Positions 19,160 to 28,417 are shown, counted from the first letter of the stretch. The stretch is 64,000 bases of DNA from Necropsobacter massiliensis (GCF_000827595.2 NZ_LN776186.1:37978-101977); one strand, 5' to 3'. Translations and numbers: made by a program. Notes: generated by a model from the letters alone, not told the origin.

Positions 19160-19202
19160 CCAAGGCAGATCATTATATTAATGATTGAATACGGACAAAA
19201 AA

Positions 19203-20090
19203 TTATCTGGCTGATAATTCCTTTTCGATCCGCTCTCTGGCTTTCGGCGCTTCTATTGCCATTTTCTCGGCAAATCCGAACATTGAGACACAGGCAATAG
19301 ATTCACCGCCAACCGAATAAGTGCGGTCTGAAAATTTCATTTTTCTAAGACTTTCGAAAATACCATCAAAATCCACATCCCCTTCACCCATCGGCAAATG
19401 TTGGTGAACAACCGCATCGGTCTGCGGCGGATTAACAATATAGCGGCAATCCAAACTTTGATTGTAAGTATCAGCAAATAACACGTGTGAAAGGTCTTCG
19501 CCCGCATATTCCAACATCGCTCGCACATCCCCTTTTCCCTTGTCATAGAAAAATCCGTGCGGAGCAGAATAAACATATTTCAGATGCGCCGAACGATAGG
19601 ATTTCACTATATCGCACGTTTCATTATTCAATTCACAAAAATCATAGGGGTGAGACTGAATTTCACAGCGAATTCCGTACCGCTCAAAATACGGCATTAA
19701 TTCATCCAACGAACAAAACAGCATGCCGTTGCAAAGTTCCGGCTGGTGTGGGTCGCCTGACAGTTCCGTGTTAATCACCCGCACATCCATACTATCGGCT
19801 ATTTCAATCATTCGCTTCCAGTTGGCAACCGCATGCCGGCGTTGTTCTTCGCTTGGGCCCGACCAGCGATAGACTACGATAAAAGAGGAAATTTCAACTC
19901 CGGTACGCTGTAATGCAGTGCGATATTCTTGTTCGCATTCACGCGAAAATAATGGATGTTTATAAAACGGATTAATACGCGGGTGCGGTGATTGTTCAAT
20001 ATATTTATAACCCCAATCTGCTACTTGATATACCATATCGCTAATGCTCATTTGTTTGGCTAATACATCAACATCAAATGCAATTTTCAT
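19203..20090 (-). CDS. IolH-like sugar isomerase/epimerase (TIM barrel)
   Basis: A 295-residue xylose-isomerase-like TIM barrel. The opening MKIAFDVDV and the stretch SSFIVVYRWSGP recall Bacillus IolH, a protein of inositol operons whose exact reaction is unsettled. Potential metal ligands are in VINTELSGDP and EIQSHPYD. AGGAG precedes the ATG. It is the last gene of a three-gene leftward unit (TIM barrel, Gfo dehydrogenase, TIM barrel). It may isomerise or dehydrate a keto-inositol or a 3-keto-glycoside; the substrate is inferred only from the context. Confidence 0.75.
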   Translation of the reverse strand: MKIAFDVDVLAKQMSISDMVYQVADWGYKYIEQSPHPRINPFYKHPLFSRECEQEYRTALQRTGVEISSFIVVYRWSGPSEEQRRHAVANWKRMIEIADSMDVRVINTELSGDPHQPELCNGMLFCSLDELMPYFERYGIRCEIQSHPYDFCELNNETCDIVKSYRSAHLKYVYSAPHGFFYDKGKGDVRAMLEYAGEDLSHVLFADTYNQSLDCRYIVNPPQTDAVVHQHLPMGEGDVDFDGIFESLRKMKFSDRTYSVGGESIACVSMFGFAEKMAIEAPKARERIEKELSAR

Positions 20091-20108
20091 TATTTACTCC
20101 TTTTACCT

Positions 20109-21272
20109 TTACTCATAATCAATCCAGATCCCGCCGGAATCGGCAGATTTGACGCAATTTTCCACCCAGCGTACGCCTTCTACACCAGCATGAATATCGG
20201 GATACCAGAAATCAATGGATTTTCCCTGCTCCTTTGCCACCATGGCTTTTGCAAAACGGGCATACAAATTTGACCATGCTTCAAACAGTCCCTCCGGATG
20301 CCCACCACCGATACGATCTTCTTGCCGGGCGCTATCGTGCAAATATCCCATACCGCGCTCTAAAATACGAACCGGTTCTCCCTGCACTTCGAAACGTAAT
20401 TGATTCGGCTGTTCATCCCACCACTCAATACTGGCTTTTTCACCGATTACCCGAACTTTTTGACCATGCATGGAACCGCAGTTTACGCAAGAAGACCAAA
20501 CCGTCGCCACTGCGCCCGTGTTATATTCCATCAGTGTGGTCGCATTGTCTTCCAATGGCGCGCGGCTTTTTACAAAACTTTGGCGGGAACAAAGCAAACG
20601 TTTAATTTTTAGCTGCGGTAGCATGACTTCTGAAAGATAAAGCGGATGGGTGCCTACATCACCTAATACATAACTTGGACCGGCAGAGTGCGGATCGACT
20701 CGCCATTTTGTACTTGCCGCCGCATTTTCGACGGCAGAGTTATGGAAACCGTGAGCAAACTGCATATTGACGATACGGATTTCACCTAATGCGCCAGCAG
20801 CAATTAAACAGCGCGCCTCCTCGATCATTTGGTGTCCGGCATAACCATAAGTGATCCCTACGATACGATCATGTTCAATGGTCAGAGCCTCAAGTGTTTT
20901 TGCTTGAGCATAACTAAAACACAACGGCTTTTCACAGATTACATGTAAACCGGCTTCCAGTGCAGCTTTGCAAATTTCAAAATGCGTGTTGTTTGGCGTT
21001 GCGATAGAAACCGCCTCAATGCCATCGGGGCGTTTCGATTCTTCGATAAACATCGTGTTATAATCGGGATAGCAGCGTTGTGCCTCAACATGTAAATGTT
21101 GACCGAATGCTCGACCGCGTTCGGCATCAATATCAAATGCCCCTGCGACTAGTTTGAAACTGAAATCCCGTAAAGCGGCGGAACGATGAATATAGCCGAT
21201 CTGACTACCGTGACCACCGCCGACCATTGCCCAACGAATTGGACGTTCCACTGTCTTTTCACCGTAAAGCAT
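20109..21272 (-). CDS. Gfo/Idh/MocA-family dehydrogenase
   Basis: The 387-residue protein has an N-terminal Rossmann domain with GGGHGSQIG and the family motif CEKPL, then the beta-sheet substrate domain. A group of short motifs (DVGTHPLYL) contains the catalytic histidine region. It is longer than IolG and distinct from it. Genes on both sides encode TIM-barrel isomerases, so it probably oxidises a stereoisomer, a derivative or a glycoside of inositol to the keto compound that the TIM-barrel enzymes process. The GGAG site and the start at 21272 are clear. No particular substrate can be named. Confidence 0.8.
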   Translation of the reverse strand: MLYGEKTVERPIRWAMVGGGHGSQIGYIHRSAALRDFSFKLVAGAFDIDAERGRAFGQHLHVEAQRCYPDYNTMFIEESKRPDGIEAVSIATPNNTHFEICKAALEAGLHVICEKPLCFSYAQAKTLEALTIEHDRIVGITYGYAGHQMIEEARCLIAAGALGEIRIVNMQFAHGFHNSAVENAAASTKWRVDPHSAGPSYVLGDVGTHPLYLSEVMLPQLKIKRLLCSRQSFVKSRAPLEDNATTLMEYNTGAVATVWSSCVNCGSMHGQKVRVIGEKASIEWWDEQPNQLRFEVQGEPVRILERGMGYLHDSARQEDRIGGGHPEGLFEAWSNLYARFAKAMVAKEQGKSIDFWYPDIHAGVEGVRWVENCVKSADSGGIWIDYE

Positions 21273-21283
21273 TATTTCTCTCC

Positions 21284-22207
21284 TTAAAATCCGATTTTTG
21301 TTAAATAATCGCGACTGCTTTTGACATCTTGCAAGCTCGTGCCCACATTACGCGGATCGCGTTCCTGTTCAATCGTGATGTAACCGTGGTAATCCAATTC
21401 CTCGCTTAAAACAGACCGCACTTTGGCATAATCAATGCAACCTTCGCCGATACGACACATGACACCTTGAGCGCAGGCGTCGAAAAAGCGGATCTTTTGT
21501 TGCATTATCTGTGCATAAACTATTGGGTTGATATCTTTGAAATGGATATAATCTAGTCGATCGGCATAGTTACGTAGTGACGCTGCCGGATCCATTTTGG
21601 AATAAAATAAATGCCCGGTATCCAAGCATAATCCTGCCGTTGCATAAGGAATATCACCTACAACAGCCTCAATTTCATCGGCAAATTCAATGTATCCTCC
21701 TGCATGCGGATGAATAACTGCCCGTACACCATAGCTTTTAGCGATTTGTGCTAATTTCCGAATGTGCTCGATCATCTGTTGCCATAATACTTTTGGCAGA
21801 CGAGGCGCCTTGTCCGGATGACCGGCAGCATAATCGCGCTCTTCATGCCCCCAATCAATAATTACCAGATAAGGCGTCGGAAATTTTTGTTTCGGTTCCA
21901 ACGGAGCCTGTGGGAGACGAGTGATCAGGCGACAAATATCATGAGTTTGCTGCGCTAATTTAGCCTGATTGTCCGCAGTGACCAGATCATCAAAAATCGT
22001 TCCGGCAACAATATGAAGCTTATTTCGCTTCAATTGTGTCGAAACAGTTTGGATGTCAAGCGGTAAATACCCGTAAGGACCGAGTTCAATCCCCTGATAA
22101 CCGCCAAGGTGTGCCTCATTTAATACCTGCGTCCATGGCGGTAGATAAGGGTTGTTGGGATCATCAACACCCCAGCAGCAAGGTGCAGTAGAAATTCTGA
22201 TGCTCAT
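21284..22207 (-). CDS. IolE/IolI-like sugar isomerase/epimerase (TIM barrel)
   Basis: A 307-residue xylose-isomerase-like TIM barrel. The N-terminal ISTAPCCWGVDDP resembles inosose dehydratase/isomerase proteins. Conserved metal-site stretches are IHPHAGGYIE, LCLDTGHLFY, IHFKDI and the C-terminal TIEQERDP. It is the first gene of the three-gene unit that ends at 19203 and lies 11 bases before the Gfo gene. The candidate function is keto-inositol dehydratase or isomerase, parallel to the dedicated iolE. No TGAAA-N6-TTTCA dyad lies upstream, so the neighbouring AraC protein is the likelier regulator. Confidence 0.77.
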   Translation of the reverse strand: MSIRISTAPCCWGVDDPNNPYLPPWTQVLNEAHLGGYQGIELGPYGYLPLDIQTVSTQLKRNKLHIVAGTIFDDLVTADNQAKLAQQTHDICRLITRLPQAPLEPKQKFPTPYLVIIDWGHEERDYAAGHPDKAPRLPKVLWQQMIEHIRKLAQIAKSYGVRAVIHPHAGGYIEFADEIEAVVGDIPYATAGLCLDTGHLFYSKMDPAASLRNYADRLDYIHFKDINPIVYAQIMQQKIRFFDACAQGVMCRIGEGCIDYAKVRSVLSEELDYHGYITIEQERDPRNVGTSLQDVKSSRDYLTKIGF

Positions 22208-22373
22208 GACTTCACTCCGTTTTTTGGTTGTTTGTCGAAGACAGTATATAAAGTTGCGGGCAATTGAATCTTAACGATCTTGTTATTTTTATAGCGCTAA
22301 AATGGATTTTTTTGCGATACAGCGCACAAATTCGATAGGGTATCTTCATTATGTTGCGCTCAGCTAAAAACAG

Positions 22374-23261
22374 TTAAAAAATCGACCGCACTTTTTTACC
22401 GATCCATGAAGTGCGGTATTGACTCGGGGAAATACCAATCATGCGGGAGAACAACGTACTGAAATAATTGGCGTTATCATAGCCAACTAAACCGGCGATT
22501 TGGTTTACGCTGTAATTGGTATTGATTAGCAAAGATTGCGCTTCGCCGATACGGCGACGGATTAAATAACGAATAAGCGAAAATCCGGTTTGCCGTTTGA
22601 ACAAATGTGCCAGATAAAAGGGGCTGACCTTAAAACGAAAAGCGACCGTTTGCAAACAAAGATTTTCGGTGTAATGTGCATCAAGGTAATTTTTTACCTG
22701 TTCGACTAAAGGTAATTTTCTGAAAGGGAGCGACTGTATATTCTCTCTCGGTAACTGTACGATAATGCTCAGCAAAGCAGAAAGCAGATAACGACAGCTT
22801 TCACTTGCCTGATTAGCGCTTTCTTTAATTTGGGTGAACATTAGGGCGAGCAGTTGTTCAATAACATGGCGCTGATTGCCACTGGAAATAACGGCGGGAG
22901 AGGCGATATCAAATAAACAGTTTTTTTCTGCCCCCTTAATATTTAACCCGTTGATTCCACAGCAATAAACCACCATATCGGAATGCAGCTCCGCCATTTC
23001 ATCATGAATCACGCCTTGATTGAAAATTAGAATGTCGCCGGCTTTGGTATGGTAAGTCACATCACCGATGAGATGACTGCCTTTTCCTTTTACAATAAAC
23101 ACGATTTCCAGTCGATCATCATGTTTATGTAATGTACGCGGAAAATTTTGCTGCATGGTTTCCGTATTGCATAAATATAATAATTGCGGCAACCGCCCGT
23201 TTTCAAAAATCGAACTTTTGTTGTCATTGAGGAAATATTGGAGCATTTTGCGATAATCCAT
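22374..23261 (-). CDS. AraC-family transcriptional regulator
   Basis: A 295-residue regulator: an N-terminal cupin-like sensor domain (HKHDDRLEIVFIVKGKG) and a C-terminal double helix-turn-helix of the AraC/XylS type (LQTVAFRFKVSPFYLAHLFK and VGYDNANYFSTLFSRMIG). It lies between the ABC importer and the three-gene dehydrogenase/isomerase unit, so it probably activates one or both in response to a sugar. No ribosome-binding site precedes the ATG; instead an 11-bp stem-loop ends seven bases upstream of it. Two USS copies overlap the 3' end of the coding sequence. Confidence 0.85.
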   Translation of the reverse strand: MDYRKMLQYFLNDNKSSIFENGRLPQLLYLCNTETMQQNFPRTLHKHDDRLEIVFIVKGKGSHLIGDVTYHTKAGDILIFNQGVIHDEMAELHSDMVVYCCGINGLNIKGAEKNCLFDIASPAVISSGNQRHVIEQLLALMFTQIKESANQASESCRYLLSALLSIIVQLPRENIQSLPFRKLPLVEQVKNYLDAHYTENLCLQTVAFRFKVSPFYLAHLFKRQTGFSLIRYLIRRRIGEAQSLLINTNYSVNQIAGLVGYDNANYFSTLFSRMIGISPSQYRTSWIGKKVRSIF

Positions 23262-23267
23262 TGATAG

Positions 23268-23316
23268 ACGGTATTACATCACGACAGTATGTGTTGTATC
23301 AAGCCTGTAATACCGT
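23268..23316. repeat. Long-stem hairpin between ABC permease stop and araC-type start
   Basis: ACGGTATTACA (23268-23278) pairs perfectly with TGTAATACCGT (23306-23316) across a 27-base loop. It fills most of the 69-base gap and has no T tract, so it is more likely an attenuator, an mRNA-processing or stability element, or an operator than a terminator. Confidence 0.55.
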
Positions 23317-23330
23317 TTAAATTAAAATGG

Positions 23331-24287
23331 TCAGCTGCCTTTTTTACGGCGTTTCAGGGTATCCAACAAAACAGCAACAACAATGATCAGACCTTTGACA
23401 ATTTGCTGCCAGTACGGATCAACGCCCAGCATATTCAACCCCTTGTTGGTCGTACCGATAATGAGCGCACCGATAACACACATCGGAATCGTGCCAAAAC
23501 CACCGCTTAACGATACGCCACCGATCACTGCCGCCGCGATAGCATCCAGCTCCCACGCAAGACCGTAAGAAGGGTTGCCTGCATAAGTTCTTGCTGCCAG
23601 TAAGGCGCCGGCAAGACCGGATAATGCACCTGCCAGCGTATAAACCCAAATAAGTGTTCGGGTAGTATTGATACCGCAGATTTTAGCCGCATTTAAATTA
23701 CCGCCGACGGCATAAACATGACGACCAAAGGTTGAACGGCTGAGCAATATGTGTGAACCAATAACGATTAAAATATACAAAATAACCAGACCGGGTAAAC
23801 CGAAAACATTGACATCTGCAATCCAAGTAAACGCTTCTGACGAGGCATCAATCGGACGACCGTCGGAATAAAGCTGTGCCGCGCCGCGAGCAATGATCAT
23901 CATACCAAGCGTGGCAATAAACGGCGGAATATTACCTAATGCGGTTAGACCGCCATTAATCGCCCCCATCAATGCCCCCAACGCCAATGAAATGGCAAAG
24001 GCAAGAATCGCAGCGCTAACGGCATCGCCACCGGTAACAATAGACGCGGAAACTACGGCGGTCAGCGCTACCATTGAACCGGAAGATAAATCAATACCGG
24101 TTGTGATAATTGCAAAAGTTACACCAATTGCAATAATACCGAACATCGATACCTGTTCAATAATACTCCACACGGTACGAGCCGAGAAAAAACCGTCGAT
24201 CGAAACGGATAAAAGCAGAAATAAGCCTATCAGGATAAAAATCATTCCGTAAGCATTAATTATTTTTTTCAACGTGGCGTTTGACAT
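23331..24287 (-). CDS. Sugar ABC importer permease (RbsC/InoG type)
   Basis: An inner-membrane permease of 318 residues with about ten hydrophobic helices and the ribose/xylose/inositol permease signature LSSGSMVALTAVVSA and GNLNAAKICGIN. I start it at the ATG at 24287 (MSNATLKK), where GAGGT lies 7 bases upstream; longer versions have no such site. It is the third gene of the binding protein-ATPase-permease set. The substrate is inferred to be an inositol from the binding protein and the flanking genes. Confidence 0.88.
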   Translation of the reverse strand: MSNATLKKIINAYGMIFILIGLFLLLSVSIDGFFSARTVWSIIEQVSMFGIIAIGVTFAIITTGIDLSSGSMVALTAVVSASIVTGGDAVSAAILAFAISLALGALMGAINGGLTALGNIPPFIATLGMMIIARGAAQLYSDGRPIDASSEAFTWIADVNVFGLPGLVILYILIVIGSHILLSRSTFGRHVYAVGGNLNAAKICGINTTRTLIWVYTLAGALSGLAGALLAARTYAGNPSYGLAWELDAIAAAVIGGVSLSGGFGTIPMCVIGALIIGTTNKGLNMLGVDPYWQQIVKGLIIVVAVLLDTLKRRKKGS

Positions 24288-24336
24288 AATACATACCTCA
24301 TTCATTATTCTGAGACAAATTTTTGTGTTTGGGTAA

Positions 24337-25854
24337 TTATTGACGTGCAAGTCCCGACGCTAATTCCAACACCCGTTCCTGAGTTAATTCCTGATGCGGA
24401 ATAATACCTACCTGACAGCCTTCATGCATAACCATGACACGGTCACTCATCGAAAGCAGCTCCAGCATATCGGAGGTTATCATAATGATGGTTTTACCTT
24501 GTTTTGACAGTTCAACCATTAATTTATAAAGCTCGGCTTTTGCGCCAACATCAATACCTTTGGTCGGTTCATCTAGAATAAGAATATCCGGCTCTAGCAA
24601 CAACCAACGGGCAAGCAATACTTTCTGCTGATTGCCGCCAGATAAATTATTGGTGATAACATCTACATTAGGCGCTTTAATTTTGAGTTTATTTTTCTGT
24701 TCATGTGCCGTTTTAGCGGCACGAGTAACCGAAAGCAGAAAATTTTCCAGATAAGGAGACATTTTCGGCATGATCATATTGTCGGTAATGCTGAGATTGA
24801 GAAACAACCCCGTCAACTTGCGGTCTTCCGTAACAAAACCGATTTTATATTTCATCGCATCCAATGGATTATGGATTTCCGCTTTTTTCCCGTGAATGTA
24901 AATGTCTCCGCTGTCGGCAGGTTTATAACCGAATAACCCTTCCACAATTTCCGAACGACCCGCCCCGACAAGTCCGGCAATACCGAATATTTCTCCTTTA
25001 CGGACTTTAAAGTTGATATTCCGATATTTATCGGCACGGGTAAAATTTTTAACTTCAATAACGGTTTCATCGGACAGAGGAAAACGTTCACGCTGAAACA
25101 TTTCGGACATGTCACGACCGACCATCATGGCGATTAGTTCGTCTTTCGTCACGGCTTTAGCCGGTTTTGTACCCACATACTGACCGTCGCGAATAACGGT
25201 AATTTCGTCGGCGACTTTGAATACTTCATCCAATTTATGAGAAATAAAGATAATGGCAATACCGCGTTGTTTTACGGTATCAATGATTCTATATAATTGC
25301 TCTACTTCATTTTCAGTGAGAGCGGTCGTCGGTTCATCCATAATAATCACTTTGGCATCGTTAGATACCGCCGTCGCAATAGCTACCAGTTGCGCTTTTG
25401 CGACGGAAACATCCGACATTTTGACGGTAACATCCATGGGAACCCCAAGATCCTGTAAAATAGCGGCAGCCTTCCGATCCATTTCTTTCTGGTTTAAAAA
25501 GAATCTACCGGTAGTGAGTTCCCGACCTAAATAAAAATTATCGGCAATTGTTAGATTCGCCGCCGGTGAAATTTCCTGCGGCACCATAGTGAGTCCGTTG
25601 CGGATAGCGTCAATCGGGCGATTTGGTTTGAATGGCTTTTCATCCAGAATTAATTCACCACCATCATCAGGCGTGTAAATACCGTACAAAATTTTCATCA
25701 AGGTGGATTTACCTGCGCCGTTTTCCCCCATTAGTGCGTGGATACTGCCGCGTTTAACCTTGAGATTAATGCCATTTAATGCTTTGACTCCCGGAAATGT
25801 TTTAGACACATTGCGCATTTCTAAAATATAAGGGGAACGATTCGAATCATTCAT
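24337..25854 (-). CDS. Sugar ABC importer ATPase (two-domain, RbsA type)
   Basis: A 505-residue ATPase with two tandem nucleotide-binding domains, as in RbsA/XylG. The first Walker A is MGENGAGKSTLMK. The first domain has a degenerate signature and the second (ending in LSGGNQQKVLLARWL) the canonical one, with the Walker B DILILDEPTKGIDVG. The ATG at 25854 has AAGGAG 7 bases upstream. It energises uptake by the permease encoded 50 bases downstream. It lies between the binding-protein and permease genes in the usual order. Confidence 0.9.
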   Translation of the reverse strand: MNDSNRSPYILEMRNVSKTFPGVKALNGINLKVKRGSIHALMGENGAGKSTLMKILYGIYTPDDGGELILDEKPFKPNRPIDAIRNGLTMVPQEISPAANLTIADNFYLGRELTTGRFFLNQKEMDRKAAAILQDLGVPMDVTVKMSDVSVAKAQLVAIATAVSNDAKVIIMDEPTTALTENEVEQLYRIIDTVKQRGIAIIFISHKLDEVFKVADEITVIRDGQYVGTKPAKAVTKDELIAMMVGRDMSEMFQRERFPLSDETVIEVKNFTRADKYRNINFKVRKGEIFGIAGLVGAGRSEIVEGLFGYKPADSGDIYIHGKKAEIHNPLDAMKYKIGFVTEDRKLTGLFLNLSITDNMIMPKMSPYLENFLLSVTRAAKTAHEQKNKLKIKAPNVDVITNNLSGGNQQKVLLARWLLLEPDILILDEPTKGIDVGAKAELYKLMVELSKQGKTIIMITSDMLELLSMSDRVMVMHEGCQVGIIPHQELTQERVLELASGLARQ

Positions 25855-25948
25855 CTGTAACTCCTTAATTCCGTACTGGGAAAAGGCTTAGGGGCGTCAT
25901 TTCCGAGCCGGGCTTTAAAGTGCGATTGTTTTTTGGGTAGTATTGGTC

Positions 25949-25980
25949 AGGCGATGGGCAAGATAAACAGCACATCGCCT
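25949..25980 (-). repeat. Intercistronic hairpin after the binding-protein gene
   Basis: An 8-bp stem (AGGCGATG at 25949-25956 with CATCGCCT at 25973-25980) lies in the gap between the binding protein and the ATPase. There is no T run. Such hairpins protect the upstream mRNA and allow more binding protein than transporter to be made. Confidence 0.55.
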
Positions 25981-25996
25981 TGGGAATCAAACAATA

Positions 25997-26932
25997 TTAT
26001 TTATATCTGGCCTGATATTCTTCCTTTTTATCCGGTGTAACCAGCTCGAACGGCACCCATTTGATTGCCGGCACCTTTTCGCCTTTAGCCGCCAGATAGG
26101 CTACCTCGGCACCTGTAGCACCTTGTCCCTGAGCAGATTGAAATACTGTAGCGTCCAAACCTTTACCCAAATACTCTAGCGCATCCGGCGTTGCGTCCAA
26201 ACCAACAATAGTAATATCCTCATCCTTAATACCTAGCTTACGACTGGCCAGAATGGCACCAATCGCCATTTCATCATTGTTACTAACAATCACATTAAGA
26301 CCTTTGTGAGCAGCTAACAGGTTCTCCGCAATTTCCAGACCTTTAGCGCGATCCCATTTTCCTTCCTGCTCGGTTAATACTTTAATGTTATTGTGCTGAG
26401 CAAAAACCTCCTTGTTACCCTGAGTACGTTTTGTCGTCGCGTCCAACCCCAGCACGCCCATTAAAATGATTGCCTGCGCATCTTTGCCGTTCAACGCATT
26501 AACAATGTAGTTGGCCTGAATCCGACCACCTTCAATCTCATCAGAACCGACATAACTGGTGACATATTGCATATCGTCATCATGCGGCTTACGGTTCACG
26601 ATAACCAACGGTATTCCGGCTTTTTTCGCTTTGCGCCCGATCACTTTGATAATATTGGGATCGGTCGGAACCACTAATAAAGCATCGACTTTCTGATCAA
26701 TAAAGGTTTCTACATCATTTAACAGGCGGGCAGGATCGCTATTGGCATCGGATAATTTGATCTCGACATCATCATGTTTGGCATCAAAATCACGAATAGA
26801 ATCCTGCAAATAGGTTTGCCATTTATCAGCAAAAGAAACCATCGGTGCACCGATAACAATATTTTTTGCCGTTACAGTCTGAGAGGTTAATAACAGACCG
26901 CCGCATAACATGGCTAATAATGCTTTTTTCAT
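25997..26932 (-). CDS. Periplasmic sugar-binding protein of the ABC importer (probably inositol)
   Basis: A 311-residue binding protein with a typical signal peptide (MKKALLAMLCGGLLLTSQ, cleavage after TVTA), exported to the periplasm. The mature protein is of the RbsB/inositol-binding class: two Rossmann-like lobes with the motifs VPTDPNIIKVI, GSDEIEGGRIQA, VSNNDEMAIG and GLDATPDAL. AGGAG lies 8 bases before the ATG at 26932, and the longer reading frame to 26992 has no start site. Homologues in other Pasteurellaceae bind myo-inositol, which fits this neighbourhood. The promoter region has no clear IolR-like dyad. Confidence 0.88.
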   Translation of the reverse strand: MKKALLAMLCGGLLLTSQTVTAKNIVIGAPMVSFADKWQTYLQDSIRDFDAKHDDVEIKLSDANSDPARLLNDVETFIDQKVDALLVVPTDPNIIKVIGRKAKKAGIPLVIVNRKPHDDDMQYVTSYVGSDEIEGGRIQANYIVNALNGKDAQAIILMGVLGLDATTKRTQGNKEVFAQHNNIKVLTEQEGKWDRAKGLEIAENLLAAHKGLNVIVSNNDEMAIGAILASRKLGIKDEDITIVGLDATPDALEYLGKGLDATVFQSAQGQGATGAEVAYLAAKGEKVPAIKWVPFELVTPDKKEEYQARYK

Positions 26933-27171
26933 AATGTTGCTCCTGTCAGAGTAAGTTGAAATATAACATCCTGATGATACCGCTATATGCACAAGGAGGT
27001 TTTGTGAATGTAAATTTCAAAATAAGACAAATTAGAACAAAATGTCTGCAAATATGTATAGCATTAAGCCGATAACCCTGCAATTATGAAGTTAAGAAAG
27101 TGTGAAATAGATCTTGTTTTCGAAATAATTTTCTGTTGATGCATTTTTTAGAATAAAAAAATCATTACAAA

Positions 27172-27195
27172 AGCGCCAAGCAGAATGCTGGCGCT
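27172..27195 (-). terminator. Terminator after the Gfo dehydrogenase gene at 27212
   Basis: A 7-bp stem (AGCGCCA with TGGCGCT), extended by partial pairing inside the loop, with TTTT following on the leftward strand. It lies 17 bases after the stop codon and before the binding-protein gene's promoter. Confidence 0.7.
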
Positions 27196-27211
27196 ATCAT
27201 ATGGAAAGCAT

Positions 27212-28351
27212 TTAAAGAATATCACTAACCCTGATCCAGCATTTCTGCTTACAGGACAAGGCTATTGCGTCAAGTACTCTTGAAACCTTAAACCCTTCTT
27301 CAAAATCAGGGTATAGAGTCTGATTATTTACCAGACCGTTAATCAGGTCACGAATTTCAACGGTTTTTTGATCATTAAAACCAATGCCATGACCAGCACT
27401 GACACAGAAATGTTTGTAATCTGGGTGCAGCGGTCCGGTCAGAATCGTTTTAAATCCCTGTCTTGCCGGATCATCATCATGCAAATAAAGCTGTAATTCC
27501 GCCATTCGTTCTTGGGTGTAACTGATAGTGCCTTTCGTGCCGGTGATCACATAACTTAATCCCATCTTACGTCCACAAGCGATTCGTGAGGTTTCAATTG
27601 TTCCCATGCAACCATTGGCAAAACGCATAAGTGCGGTCGCTTGATCCTCATTTTCTACATTAAGCCGTTCTTTCAGGTTATACGGATTCGGACGGGTTTT
27701 GATCACGGTTTCCATATCACCGATGACTTTTTCAATGTCACTGCCCACCAAATACTGAGACATTTGTACAATATGTGCAGCCAGATCACCTAATGCACCC
27801 AATCCGGCTTTGGCTTTAATACAATGCCAGTCAAGTGCGGTGTTTTTATCGGCAAGATAATCTTCATTATGAGTACCGTAAAAATGTACGATCTCACCGA
27901 TTTCGCCACGAGCGATAATTTCACGCGCCAGCTGTGTAGTCGGGTTTTTAATATAATTAAAACCAACCAGTGTTTTTGCTCCCGCTTCTCGCGCGGCATC
28001 GTACATGATTTTGGCATCAGCTGCGGTTAATGCCAGTGGCTTTTCAGCATAAACATGCTTACCTGCGGCAATGGCGGCAAGTGCGATTTCTTTGTGCAGA
28101 AAATTCGGCGTACAAATATCTACAACATCGACATCAGGATCGTTAACAACATCCTGCCAGTTTCCAGTGGAACGACTGAAACCGAATTCTAATGCTTTTT
28201 GTGCGGCAAGCTCCGGTGTTACTTCGGCAAGATATTCCAGTTTCAATTCTGCGTCCAAAGGAAATACGGTCGGCGCCTGAGCATATGCGATAGCGTGGCA
28301 GCGTCCGATATAACCGGTACCGATTAATCCGACTCTGATTTTTTTCATCAT
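27212..28351 (-). CDS. Gfo/Idh/MocA-family dehydrogenase, scyllo-inositol or levoglucosan dehydrogenase-like
   Basis: The 379-residue enzyme has the Rossmann motif GLIGTGYIGRCHA, the CTPNFLHKE stretch and the AEKPLAL motif. The catalytic region GALGDLAAHIVQM contains an Asp and a His four residues apart. From memory this subgroup is close to levoglucosan/inositol dehydrogenases that act on a 3- or 2-hydroxyl of a sugar ring. I start it at 28351, with AGGAGG 5 bases upstream. It lies 66 bases downstream of iolA and probably belongs to that transcript. The substrate is unconfirmed; scyllo-inositol is the simplest guess given iolA and the importer. Confidence 0.78.
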   Translation of the reverse strand: MMKKIRVGLIGTGYIGRCHAIAYAQAPTVFPLDAELKLEYLAEVTPELAAQKALEFGFSRSTGNWQDVVNDPDVDVVDICTPNFLHKEIALAAIAAGKHVYAEKPLALTAADAKIMYDAAREAGAKTLVGFNYIKNPTTQLAREIIARGEIGEIVHFYGTHNEDYLADKNTALDWHCIKAKAGLGALGDLAAHIVQMSQYLVGSDIEKVIGDMETVIKTRPNPYNLKERLNVENEDQATALMRFANGCMGTIETSRIACGRKMGLSYVITGTKGTISYTQERMAELQLYLHDDDPARQGFKTILTGPLHPDYKHFCVSAGHGIGFNDQKTVEIRDLINGLVNNQTLYPDFEEGFKVSRVLDAIALSCKQKCWIRVSDIL

Positions 28352-28417
28352 TAATTCCTCCTGTCTTTGCACACAGAAAAGAGAGCCGCAGCCCTCTTTT
28401 TATACTTAACGGTAAAT

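Noticed and set aside
22291..22326. Two AGCGC repeats before the TIM-barrel gene at 22207, as possible AraC-protein sites
   Set aside because: The shared core is only five or six bases and the 28-base spacing fits no usual AraC arrangement.
27003..27016. IolR-like dyad upstream of the binding-protein gene (TGAAT...TTTCA)
   Set aside because: The spacing is five bases instead of six and one half-site has a mismatch, so it does not fit the motif.
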